Shown here piece by piece: positions 56,553 to 64,000 of a DNA stretch of 64,000 bases; within the stretch, counting starts at the first letter, position 1, and each line of letters begins with the position of its first letter. The position numbers and the translations under genes are program-made. The notes beneath the pieces were generated by a model. It saw nothing but the letters and a program-made list of their open reading frames with translations, did no database searches and was not told the DNA's origin. Origin of the DNA: Lelliottia amnigena (GTDB taxonomy: Bacteria; Pseudomonadota; Gammaproteobacteria; Enterobacterales; Enterobacteriaceae); NCBI GenBank assembly GCA_900635465.1, contig LR134135.1, positions 3,410,001 to 3,474,000 on the forward strand. Direction: 5' to 3'.

Positions 56553-59431
56553 TCTTTTTGCTCCAGGGCATAGATTTCTGTAATGCGCTGACGCTTTCCC
56601 AAACTTTCCAGCCCTGCGGATTAACATAATCCGCCTTACCATTCTGGCTGCCAGATATCTGGGATAAGCAGGCCATACCTTGTGGCTTCACCACCGCCTG
56701 GTGGAAGAAATCAGCCACCTTTTCAGGCGTCCAGCAATTTTATCTCGGCCACGATTTTATCACGCGAATCAAACGTCAGATTCCCTCTGTCAAAATCTTT
56801 GCTCAGTTGTGACGCTTCTTCGCCTAACGTTTGCGGGGCTTGCTGCATCTGGGCGATAACCGCCTGCTGTATTTGAGCGAACTCTTCGGGCTTCATCTTG
56901 CGCAGTTTCTCTTCCGCCTGCGGGAAGAAAGCCTGGTAACGCTGCCACAGATACGCCGGCTGTTTATCGTTGCTTTGCAGCAAGAAACCCAGGCCCCACT
57001 GACGGCCCACGCTCATGGAGAAAGCAAATACCGCGTAGCCAAGCTGCTCTTCGGTACGCAACTGACTGTAAAACCAAGGCTGAATAATTTGCCCCAGCAC
57101 CGCGCTGTAAGCAGAACCTGCAAACTCGTCGTAACCCGTTGGGACGAAAACAGCGGCCAGCGCAGAGTCTGTGCTGCTGCCTGCTTTTTCAAAGATCACA
57201 TTTTGCTGTTTCTCAACCAACACATCCTGATTACGGCACCACTCGTTACCGTTAGCACCTAATTGTTTGCGAACATTTTGCGCGAGCGTTTTCGATTGTT
57301 CTTCACTCATATTTCCGACGATCAGAAACTCAGGGCGTGAATGCGTCTTCAACGCGTTACGATAATCCATCACTTCTTTAAGCGTGATAGAAGGGAGTAA
57401 TGCACGACGCGTTTCGCGCTGGAAATACGGGATCTGGGACAGCATCTGCACAGGCATTATTGCTTGTTCGAACGCCTTGCCTTTCTCTGCCGAATCCATC
57501 ATTTGCGCATACCATGATTTGGCCTGCTCCAGTTGCTCTTCGGTCGGCGTGTAGCTGAAATAACCGTCCAACAGCGCCTGGAAAAGCTGCGGCAGACGCT
57601 GAGTGTAGCCATTGGCGTTCACCATCAAACCATTGTTGGCATTCGTCGAGAAACTGATACCCCCGACTGCGGCCTGATTGCTGAGCTGATCCAACGCAAT
57701 TCCCGCGAGATAGTCATTCAGGGCGAACATCACCTGATTTTTCGCACTATCCATGGCCTGAGGGTTGCGCAGTATGACGCTCACGTCTGCTTTGGGTTCG
57801 CTGGCAAAATAACGACTTGGGGTGTACACCACGCGCAGCGTCGGCTCGTCAACAATCAGCTCCGGATGCGGATATTTTTTCGATGGTGTGATCAGCGTGA
57901 AATCATCCGGAATGTACGGATTCAGTTCAGGCAGCTTGAGACCAATGTCATTCGACTTTTTCTGCCAGTCAGCGAATGTTTGCTGACTGATTTTATTGAC
58001 CTGATAAGGCGCATCAACAAAATACGCTTTTTTATCATGTGGCTCATTCGGGCTGATATACCAGATACGGGCGTTTTGCGGGGTCATCATCGCCAGACGC
58101 GCTTTTATTGCCTCAGCATCATAGCGATCGGCAATATTAACGGCATCCAAAGTATGTTCTACCGGAACGCGGAGCATGGTATCTGCAAGCCATTCAACGT
58201 AGTCCATATCACGCGTGATGGAGGGATAACGGAAGTCGAGATCCAGCACGTGCGCCAGTTCGTCAAAGTAGCGTTTATCCACGCCCTTTTCGCGTAGCAG
58301 CGACAGATAGCTAAAAATGGCAGCAACGACTTCGTCGCGGTGCGCCAGACCTTTGTCAGTTAATGTCGCAGAAATGGCGAGAACACCGCTGTTACCGTTC
58401 ACTACCGGGTCAGAGTCGGCGCGAATACCTTCCACGAGGCCTTGGTTTTGCAACCAGTCGGAGAGCGTACCAGGACTGCGGTTACCGATAAGATAGGTGA
58501 CCAGTTCATCCGTTTTGCTACGGAATTGCGCAGTATTGTTATCAATACGGAATTCGACACGCAGCACCTTACGCGGCAGCGCGGGGACGTAATGGATAAC
58601 GATCCCTTTTTGCTCATCGGTAACAACAGGAACCGTGATCTCAGGACGTTCAATATTTTTGTTCGGAACACGACCATAGGTTTGCGCAGCAATACGTGCC
58701 AGCTCAGGCAACGGTTTGTTGCTGTATACCACGGCTTTCATCAAGTTAGCGGAATAATACGTATCGCGGAACGCGTGCAGTGCATCAAGCACCGGGCTCC
58801 CCGCTTTATCGCTCAGCGTATCGAGATTACCGCCGGAAAAACGCGAGCCAGGGTGTGCGGGGTTGATGGTTTCTGCGCTGACTTGCGCCATGCGCATACC
58901 GTCTCGGGTGCGCGCCATCGTCAGTTCAGCATTGACCGCATTACGCTCACGCTCGGCGTACTTTTTATCCAGTAACGGTGATGCGATGGCATCTGCCAGG
59001 CGGTCTACCGCAGGCTCCAGCGCATCGTTTTCGACTTCAAGATAATAGGCGGTACGGTACGGCGCAGTGCTGGCATTGTGGCTGCCACCGTGCATTTTGA
59101 GGAATTCAGAGAGGCTGTCCGCCTGCGGGTATTTTTTAGACCCCATCAGCGTCATATGTTCAAGGTAGTGCGCAAGGCCCAAATGCGAGTCAGGATCTTC
59201 AAGCGATCCCACGGGCACCACCAGAGCAGAAAGTGACTTCACCGCCTGCGGGTCAGAAACCAGCAGCACAGTCATCCCGTTATCAAGCGTAATCGCCTGA
59301 TACTGTCGGGCGTCTTTATCGCTTTTACGGATTGTTTCCTTTACGGGTTGCCAACCGGAGTCTGCCTGAGTGACGGGTGCCCAAAGGGCGACAAACAATA
59401 CAAACGCTTTAAATAAGGTGCTGCCTGGCAT
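56536..59431 (-). CDS. ptrA: protease III (pitrilysin), one-base frameshift near the end
   Basis: PtrA is a periplasmic zinc metalloprotease (M16) that degrades small peptides. A signal peptide (first 23 residues, to TQA) precedes the inverted zinc motif HYLEHM, with the distal glutamate in ERNAVNAELTMARTRDG. The frame breaks at a doubled C at 56731-56732 (plus strand): IKLL should be followed by TPEKVADFFHQAVV. Repair gives 964 residues (962 in E. coli) and a stop at 56536 inside recB. It lies between recC and recB, as in E. coli. Confidence 0.94.
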
Positions 59432-59569
59432 TCACTACCTCTTCATCACGGCTACATCATTAATCAACTGCGTGCTGGACACGCCAGCATCTCTTTCTGT
59501 TTACATCAGTCCGTGACAACCCGGGCATGATAATTGAACGCCCAGTCCTGTGCAATTTTTATACAGCCG

Positions 59570-62500
59570 TCATGACTTATTAAATTTGAACATCGGTAAC
59601 AGGTAGCGTTGAGCTTCAACCGTAATCGTGTCGAAGTACTCGGGTTCCAGCGTTCGCCATAACCGCTGATACCAAACATCGTCCCCTTCGCCCCTCACCA
59701 TCATGTTCCCTTCATACGCCTGTATAAACTTGCTTCGCGCTTTCTGCAAAGTCGCCTCATCCATTAACATGGCATCATTCTGCGCGTCGTAACAGGTTTT
59801 TATCCATGCGCCCCCACTTTCTGGGAGCAGCAGCAAAGGTTTGTTCATGCCCAGTCGATAACCCTCAACATACAGCGTCAGATACGCTAACGCCTGTTCT
59901 GAGGACATTGGCGGGAAATGCCATTCGCCGTCTTTACGCACAAACAACCGGCTTTCACCTTCATTCCCGCCCGCACTGTAGACAAGATGTTCGAGCCAGA
60001 GTTGCAAGCCCTGCGAAACACTGAGCATCGCGGGACGCCAGCGTAATAGCCCGTCAGACTGCACATGCTGTAGCCAGCCAGTCAGTTGGATACCATTACA
60101 GTTCAGGTCGATTTCAAGACTTTTTCCCGGCTGACGGCTCTCAATAACGCGATCGGCTAAGGTCTGCATTTCCTGACACTGTGCGTCCCAGGCTATTTCG
60201 CCAAATGCGCCAAAAGGAAGCTGTCCCGCAGCGCGATAACGCCGGAAGAGCATTTGCGCATTTTCTTGTTCGACCAGAGCATTCAGTAATTGCTGGTTAA
60301 GTTGATAGCGGCTTAATCCGTCGAGCGTAAACGGTTCTGCATCAGGAATTTCGCTGTCCTCAGAGCGGAAGTTCACCTGCAAACGCTGCTGGAAAAACGC
60401 GCGTACCGGGTGTGCCCAAAAGCGCTGCAATTGCTCAAAGGTCAGCGTTTCAATGGGGCGTGGCTCAAGTTCCTGAATAAAATCAGTATGTGCTATGCCT
60501 GAATTCTTCGCGGCGGGAAGCCACTCGCGCGCATAGCTTTGCTGTTCGTTTTCCACGTAATTTGTCGGATCAAACGGCATGCGGCTGTGGCAATGCGTGA
60601 TGTGCGCTTTTACCTTCTGCTCACTCTTGTCGCAATTCAGCGCTTCATCGCCAGGCAGATAGTGGCTCTGCCCAATGTAATCAACGAGTTCCTGCACCAG
60701 AACCGACGGGAAACGTTCGCTGTTATCCTGAATTGAATGCCCAATATAGCTGATATAGAGCATTTTCTGGGCAGAGATTAACGCCTCAAGGAAAAGATAA
60801 CGGTCATCATCGCGTCGGCTACGATCGCCACGCTGCGGCTGCTGGCTCATCAGATCAAAGCCCAACGGCGCGAGCGCGCGTGGATATATGCCGTCATTCA
60901 TCCCCAGCAAGCAGACGACCTTAAACGGAATCGAACGCATCGGCATCAAGGTACAAATGTTGACAGGCCCGGCCAGAAAACGCTGACTAATACGCTCCTG
61001 ATCTAGGCGTTGTGTGAGCTCATCACGCAAAAGCGACAGTGGGATAGACTGATCGTAATGTGATGAAATCCCTTCATCTATTATCGCCTGCCACTGTTGC
61101 TCGATCAGCGCCATCGCCGCTTCGGTATCGCTGTCTGGCAGGAAGAAATCAGTCAACATTTCACGACATATTGTCTGCCACTCCTCCAGCGGACGGGGCT
61201 GCATCAGTTCATGCTTCCAGCGACTAAGCTGCATCAACAGTGACGCCAGGTGTCCAACCAGTTCCGCAATCAGTCCTGTCGATTCGTCATAAGGTAAGAC
61301 GTCATTCCACTCTCCCTGGCTGCTTTCCATGGCATAGCCCAGCAGCATGCGCGTCAGGCCAAACGCCCATGTGTGTTGACCTGTCGGCGGAAGGGAAAAC
61401 TCCTGGACGTTGTCATCGTCAATCCCCCAGCGAACACCCGATTCGTTAACCCATTGACGCAAATAGCGCAGCCCTTCTTCATCAATATCAAAACGGGCGG
61501 CAAGAACGGGAACGTCCAACAACGCCAGCACATCTTCTGAAATAAAACGGCTATCCGGCAAAGAGAGCAAGCTAATAAACGCCTGTAAAGCAGGATGAGA
61601 CTGACGCGCCCTTCGGTCAGAAACAGCATAAGGGAGATAACGCTCGCCTGTCGCGCTGCCAAATACCGCCTGGATAAAGGGGCTGTAACTGTCTATATCA
61701 GCAACCATTACCACGATATCGCGCGGAGTAAGTTCAGGATCGTCCTGCAGCAACGCCAGGAGTTTATCGTGAAGTATTTCCACTTCGCGCTGCGGGCTAT
61801 GACACATGTGAATGGTCAGGCTGCGATCGTCAGGATCCAGTTTGCGTTTCTTGTCGCTGCGCGCAAATTCTTCAGCCGTGATTCCCGCTATTGCGCGATT
61901 CTCCAGATCAAGAATATCCGACTGGATATTGTGTAAAAGGCTATCTGAGCTAATGTCCACAAACGCGTCGACGTCACCTTCGCCAGAAGAGGTAATGTCG
62001 GAAAGCATATGAATATAGTCTCGTCCCAGTTTGCCCCATGATGCGAGCAGCGGATTCGGTAAATCCTGAATCCCCTCTTCACTGAAAAGATGAGCAGCAG
62101 TGGCACTGTCTTTAAAAAGCGGGATAGAGCGTTCTTCGAATATCCGACGTCTCTGGCGGGTAACGAGCCGAGCGAGCCAACGGGAATCCTGAATATCGCC
62201 CCAGTAATGTCGACAAGGGTTAGTAAACAAAATGTGGATATCGACATGCTTGCCCAACGCTTTAAGTGCATTCAGATAAACGGGCGGTAACGCCGAGATT
62301 CCGCAGATAAACACGCGCGAGGGTAACCCTTCCGGTGGCTTCGAAGCCGCTTCGAGCGTTGCAATAAAACGATCGTAGAGATTGGCACGATGCCACTGGG
62401 GCTGCCCCAGCTTTTCAGTATGTTCTATCAGCGCTTTCCAGAGCGGGGCCTGCCAGATTTGAGCATCGGGTAAACCATCAATAAGTTCTCCAGCTTCCCA

Positions 62501-62944
62501 ACAGTTCAACCATTGCGAACGATAGACCAGATATTGGTCATACAGATCGGCTGTACGCGAGGCGAGCTGGAACAACTTACGTTTATCATTATCGTCACTG
62601 AGATAGTGCCGGAGCATGACGAATTCATCGCGTGGAAGCATATCGGGCAGAATCGACATCAGCTTCCAGCTCATGCTTTGTTTACTGAATGCACTTTGTT
62701 TAGGGATATCTGGCAGAACACGGACAAACATGTCCCAAATAAAACTCGCGGGAAGCGGGAATTCGATATTTGCCGCGATACCGAATTTTTGCGCAAAGGA
62801 CATTTGTAACCATTGAGCCATACCGGTGCTTTGTACCAGCACCATTTCAGGCTCGAAAGGATCGAGAGGATGCTCGCGCTCGACGATAAACTCCATCAAC
62901 GCTTCCAGCACATCCAGACGATTAGAATGGTAGACCCTTAACAT
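59570..62944 (-). CDS. recC: exonuclease V (RecBCD) gamma subunit RecC
   Basis: RecC recognises Chi and holds the RecBCD complex together. The 1124 residues (1122 in E. coli) start MLRVYHSNRLDVLEALMEF and keep conserved segments such as GPVNICTLMPMRSIPFK, SRRDDDRYLFLEALIS and IQDNSERFPSVLVQEL. It ends FKFNKS. It lies 12 bp downstream of ppdC, so translation may be coupled. Confidence 0.98.
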   Translation of the reverse strand: MLRVYHSNRLDVLEALMEFIVEREHPLDPFEPEMVLVQSTGMAQWLQMSFAQKFGIAANIEFPLPASFIWDMFVRVLPDIPKQSAFSKQSMSWKLMSILPDMLPRDEFVMLRHYLSDDNDKRKLFQLASRTADLYDQYLVYRSQWLNCWEAGELIDGLPDAQIWQAPLWKALIEHTEKLGQPQWHRANLYDRFIATLEAASKPPEGLPSRVFICGISALPPVYLNALKALGKHVDIHILFTNPCRHYWGDIQDSRWLARLVTRQRRRIFEERSIPLFKDSATAAHLFSEEGIQDLPNPLLASWGKLGRDYIHMLSDITSSGEGDVDAFVDISSDSLLHNIQSDILDLENRAIAGITAEEFARSDKKRKLDPDDRSLTIHMCHSPQREVEILHDKLLALLQDDPELTPRDIVVMVADIDSYSPFIQAVFGSATGERYLPYAVSDRRARQSHPALQAFISLLSLPDSRFISEDVLALLDVPVLAARFDIDEEGLRYLRQWVNESGVRWGIDDDNVQEFSLPPTGQHTWAFGLTRMLLGYAMESSQGEWNDVLPYDESTGLIAELVGHLASLLMQLSRWKHELMQPRPLEEWQTICREMLTDFFLPDSDTEAAMALIEQQWQAIIDEGISSHYDQSIPLSLLRDELTQRLDQERISQRFLAGPVNICTLMPMRSIPFKVVCLLGMNDGIYPRALAPLGFDLMSQQPQRGDRSRRDDDRYLFLEALISAQKMLYISYIGHSIQDNSERFPSVLVQELVDYIGQSHYLPGDEALNCDKSEQKVKAHITHCHSRMPFDPTNYVENEQQSYAREWLPAAKNSGIAHTDFIQELEPRPIETLTFEQLQRFWAHPVRAFFQQRLQVNFRSEDSEIPDAEPFTLDGLSRYQLNQQLLNALVEQENAQMLFRRYRAAGQLPFGAFGEIAWDAQCQEMQTLADRVIESRQPGKSLEIDLNCNGIQLTGWLQHVQSDGLLRWRPAMLSVSQGLQLWLEHLVYSAGGNEGESRLFVRKDGEWHFPPMSSEQALAYLTLYVEGYRLGMNKPLLLLPESGGAWIKTCYDAQNDAMLMDEATLQKARSKFIQAYEGNMMVRGEGDDVWYQRLWRTLEPEYFDTITVEAQRYLLPMFKFNKS

Positions 62945-62956
62945 ACACGCTCCCGA

Positions 62957-63280
62957 CTACTGGCTTACCGGACAATGCAGGCGTGTCATTTGACCCTGCC
63001 GCCCCAGAGGAGAAAAAATAGTGACCGTGATGCTGACACATCCGGCCTGCGTTGTCTGCACCCGGTTCGTACGCCAACCCTCCGGCAACGTATCAGAGTA
63101 TAATTGCGCCTGATTCCAGGCATAATGCCAGAGCTGACGATATTGATTGAACATCGCAAAACGGCTCGCTAATGCTCGATGATAGCCAGACAGCGCAGTG
63201 ACAATCATCACCAGTAACACCATCGCCACTAACACTTCCACCATGCTGAATCCCTTTTGTCTTTCTAGGGTAGCCGACAT
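62957..63280 (-). CDS. ppdC: prepilin-peptidase-dependent protein C (pseudopilin-like)
   Basis: A 107-residue type IV pilin-like protein, the E. coli length. The start MSATLERQKGFSMVEV at 63280 shows a prepilin signal: G-F cleavage, glutamate at +5 and a long hydrophobic helix (VEVLVAMVLLVMIVTAL). The tail QAGCVSITVTIFSPLGR matches E. coli PpdC. It overlaps ygdB by 16 bp. Function in pilus or secretion is not established. Confidence 0.92.
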   Translation of the reverse strand: MSATLERQKGFSMVEVLVAMVLLVMIVTALSGYHRALASRFAMFNQYRQLWHYAWNQAQLYSDTLPEGWRTNRVQTTQAGCVSITVTIFSPLGRQGQMTRLHCPVSQ

Positions 63281-63666
63281 AGCGCGTCCTCCTTGAGTGG
63301 ACAAAAATCGCTCCAGCCATGGGGAGAAAAGACAACTCGCCCATTCTGTATTTCCCCACTACGCCATAACATCACTTCACCACTGCCAGCGATCAGTAAA
63401 ACGCGGTCATTACCCAGCCAGCGCACGCAAGCTCGCCCTTGCCGGGCATTCTTGCACTGGAGATTTGGACTCACTGGCCATAGCTGACTCTTTCCCCACT
63501 CCAGCGCTGACTGTGCGTTAGCCTGATGCTGTATCAACTGGCGCTCACTGCTGACAATACGTGTAAACGAGTCCAGTTGTTGGTTGAGCCCAGTCAGTAT
63601 TAAGCTCCCAATAATGAGCAGAAGCAGTACCAGGGCGAGCGAAGACATTCCACGCTGGAGGTTCAC
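63265..63666 (-). CDS. ygdB: YgdB, pseudopilin-like protein
   Basis: A 133-residue protein (135 in E. coli) with a short pre-sequence (MNLQRG) and a hydrophobic N-terminal helix (SSLALVLLLLIIGSLIL), but without the +5 glutamate. The C-terminal WSDFCPLKEDALCRLP is conserved. It belongs to the PulG-like group and sits in the ppd cluster, overlapping ppdC and ppdB. Function is unknown. Confidence 0.9.
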   Translation of the reverse strand: MNLQRGMSSLALVLLLLIIGSLILTGLNQQLDSFTRIVSSERQLIQHQANAQSALEWGKSQLWPVSPNLQCKNARQGRACVRWLGNDRVLLIAGSGEVMLWRSGEIQNGRVVFSPHGWSDFCPLKEDALCRLP

Positions 63667-64000
63667 AGATTGAACCCAGTTACGCGATAAGTCGCTTGAT
63701 AAGGTTCGGTTTGCAGACCGATGCGAGAAGCCGCAAGCTCAATCGTTAATTCAGGTGAAAATCCAGATGACTGCGTTTTGCTCACTAAAAATCGTTTGAT
63801 CAGAATGCTGGCGGGATCAGTTAGTTTTTCCCACCCTTTTCCGTCGCAGGAAGTGGCTCCGCGCTGTATTTCAAGCGCTCCCCCCTTCGAGACGAAAACC
63901 CGTTTGCTCAGTTTCTGATTGCGGCGCGTTTTCCCAACGTCCATTGCTGTTAGCATCCCACTGAACAATGACGCAGCTTCCTGCCCTGCCAATCGACAGC
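63663..64000 (-). CDS. ppdB: prepilin-peptidase-dependent protein B, C-terminal part, frameshifted and cut by window edge
   Basis: The C-terminal half (ending YRVTGFNL, with RGATSCDGKGWEKLTDP) matches E. coli PpdB. The upstream part reads GSCVIVQWDANSNGRWE in a second frame, again PpdB-like. The two join if the run of six C at 63880-63885 (plus strand) is five, giving FRLEGGALEIQRGATSC. The open frame that begins MAGQEAASLF is therefore the wrong frame in its first part. The N terminus lies beyond the window. It overlaps ygdB by four bases. Confidence 0.85.
   Translation of the reverse strand, partial: CRLAGQEAASLFSGMLTAMDVGKTRRNQKLSKRVFVSKGGALEIQRGATSCDGKGWEKLTDPASILIKRFLVSKTQSSGFSPELTIELAASRIGLQTEPYQATYRVTGFNL

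Noticed and set aside
63663..63992. A 109-residue gene starting MAGQEAASLF at the window edge
   Set aside because: Its first part is out of frame with PpdB; the homologous frame is interrupted by one extra base in a run of six C.

Overview
This is a chromosomal core-genome segment from a member of the Enterobacteriaceae. Gene order from ispF to ppdB follows the Escherichia coli K-12 map (ispF-ispD-ftsB-ygbE-cysCND-iap / cysHIJ-queD-queE / eno-pyrG-mazG-relA-rlmD-barA / gud genes / yqcA-truC-yqcC-csrB-syd-queF-ppnN-sdaCB-xni-rlmM-ygdD-gcvA-gcvB-ygdI-csdAE-tcdA-mltA-metZWV-amiC-argA-recDB-ptrA-recC-ppdC-ygdB-ppdB). The proteins are close to E. coli but not identical, and some content differs: no CRISPR-Cas between iap and cysH, a nanE-PTS-RpiR cassette beside eno, and garK inside the gud operon. 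This fits an Enterobacter/Citrobacter/Klebsiella-like genus better than E. coli itself. Genus is inferred from memory of gene content, not from a search.

Layout. 0-1.7 kb: isoprenoid (ispD/F) and division (ftsB) genes. 1.7-10.6 kb: sulfate assimilation (cysCND, then cysHIJ) with iap and a repeat-rich spacer between. 10.9-12.0 kb: queuosine genes queD and queE. 12.1-15.3 kb: accessory amino-sugar cassette (epimerase, PTS permease, regulator). 15.4-23.1 kb: eno, pyrG, mazG, relA, rlmD. 23.1-25.9 kb: the BarA sensor kinase. 25.9-31.2 kb: D-glucarate operon gudP-gudX-gudD-garK. 31.5-36.7 kb: yqcA, truC, yqcC, the CsrB sRNA, syd, queF, ppnN. 37.2-40.8 kb: serine uptake and deamination (sdaC, sdaB), then xni. 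40.8-47.7 kb: rlmM, ygdD, gcvA with the divergent GcvB sRNA, ygdI, the csd/tcd sulfur genes, mltA. 47.9-48.2 kb: three initiator tRNAs. 48.3-64 kb: amiC, argA, recD/recB/ptrA/recC and the pilin-like ppd genes.

Functional links. CysCND makes PAPS and CysHIJ reduces it to sulfide. BarA (with UvrY, not in the window) drives csrB, and a GacA/UvrY-type box lies about 180 bp upstream of csrB here. GcvA activates gcvB, and the serine importer sdaC belongs to the amino-acid transport class that GcvB represses. Glucarate catabolism and the amino-sugar cassette both feed glycolysis. RelA makes ppGpp, a regulator of PpnN.

The most important caveat for any user: at least fifteen single-base indels (thirteen insertions, two deletions) break twelve genes, including essential or near-essential ones (ispD, queE, mazG, cysI, cysJ, rlmD, barA, xni, recD, ptrA, the RpiR-type regulator and ppdB). 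Each is repaired by one base and then gives a full-length family member, usually the exact E. coli length. I read these as sequencing or assembly errors, not pseudogenes, and annotate the genes across the break. I found no convincing undescribed system. The best candidates for follow-up are the nanE-PTS-RpiR cassette and the tandem-repeat element in the iap-cysH gap.
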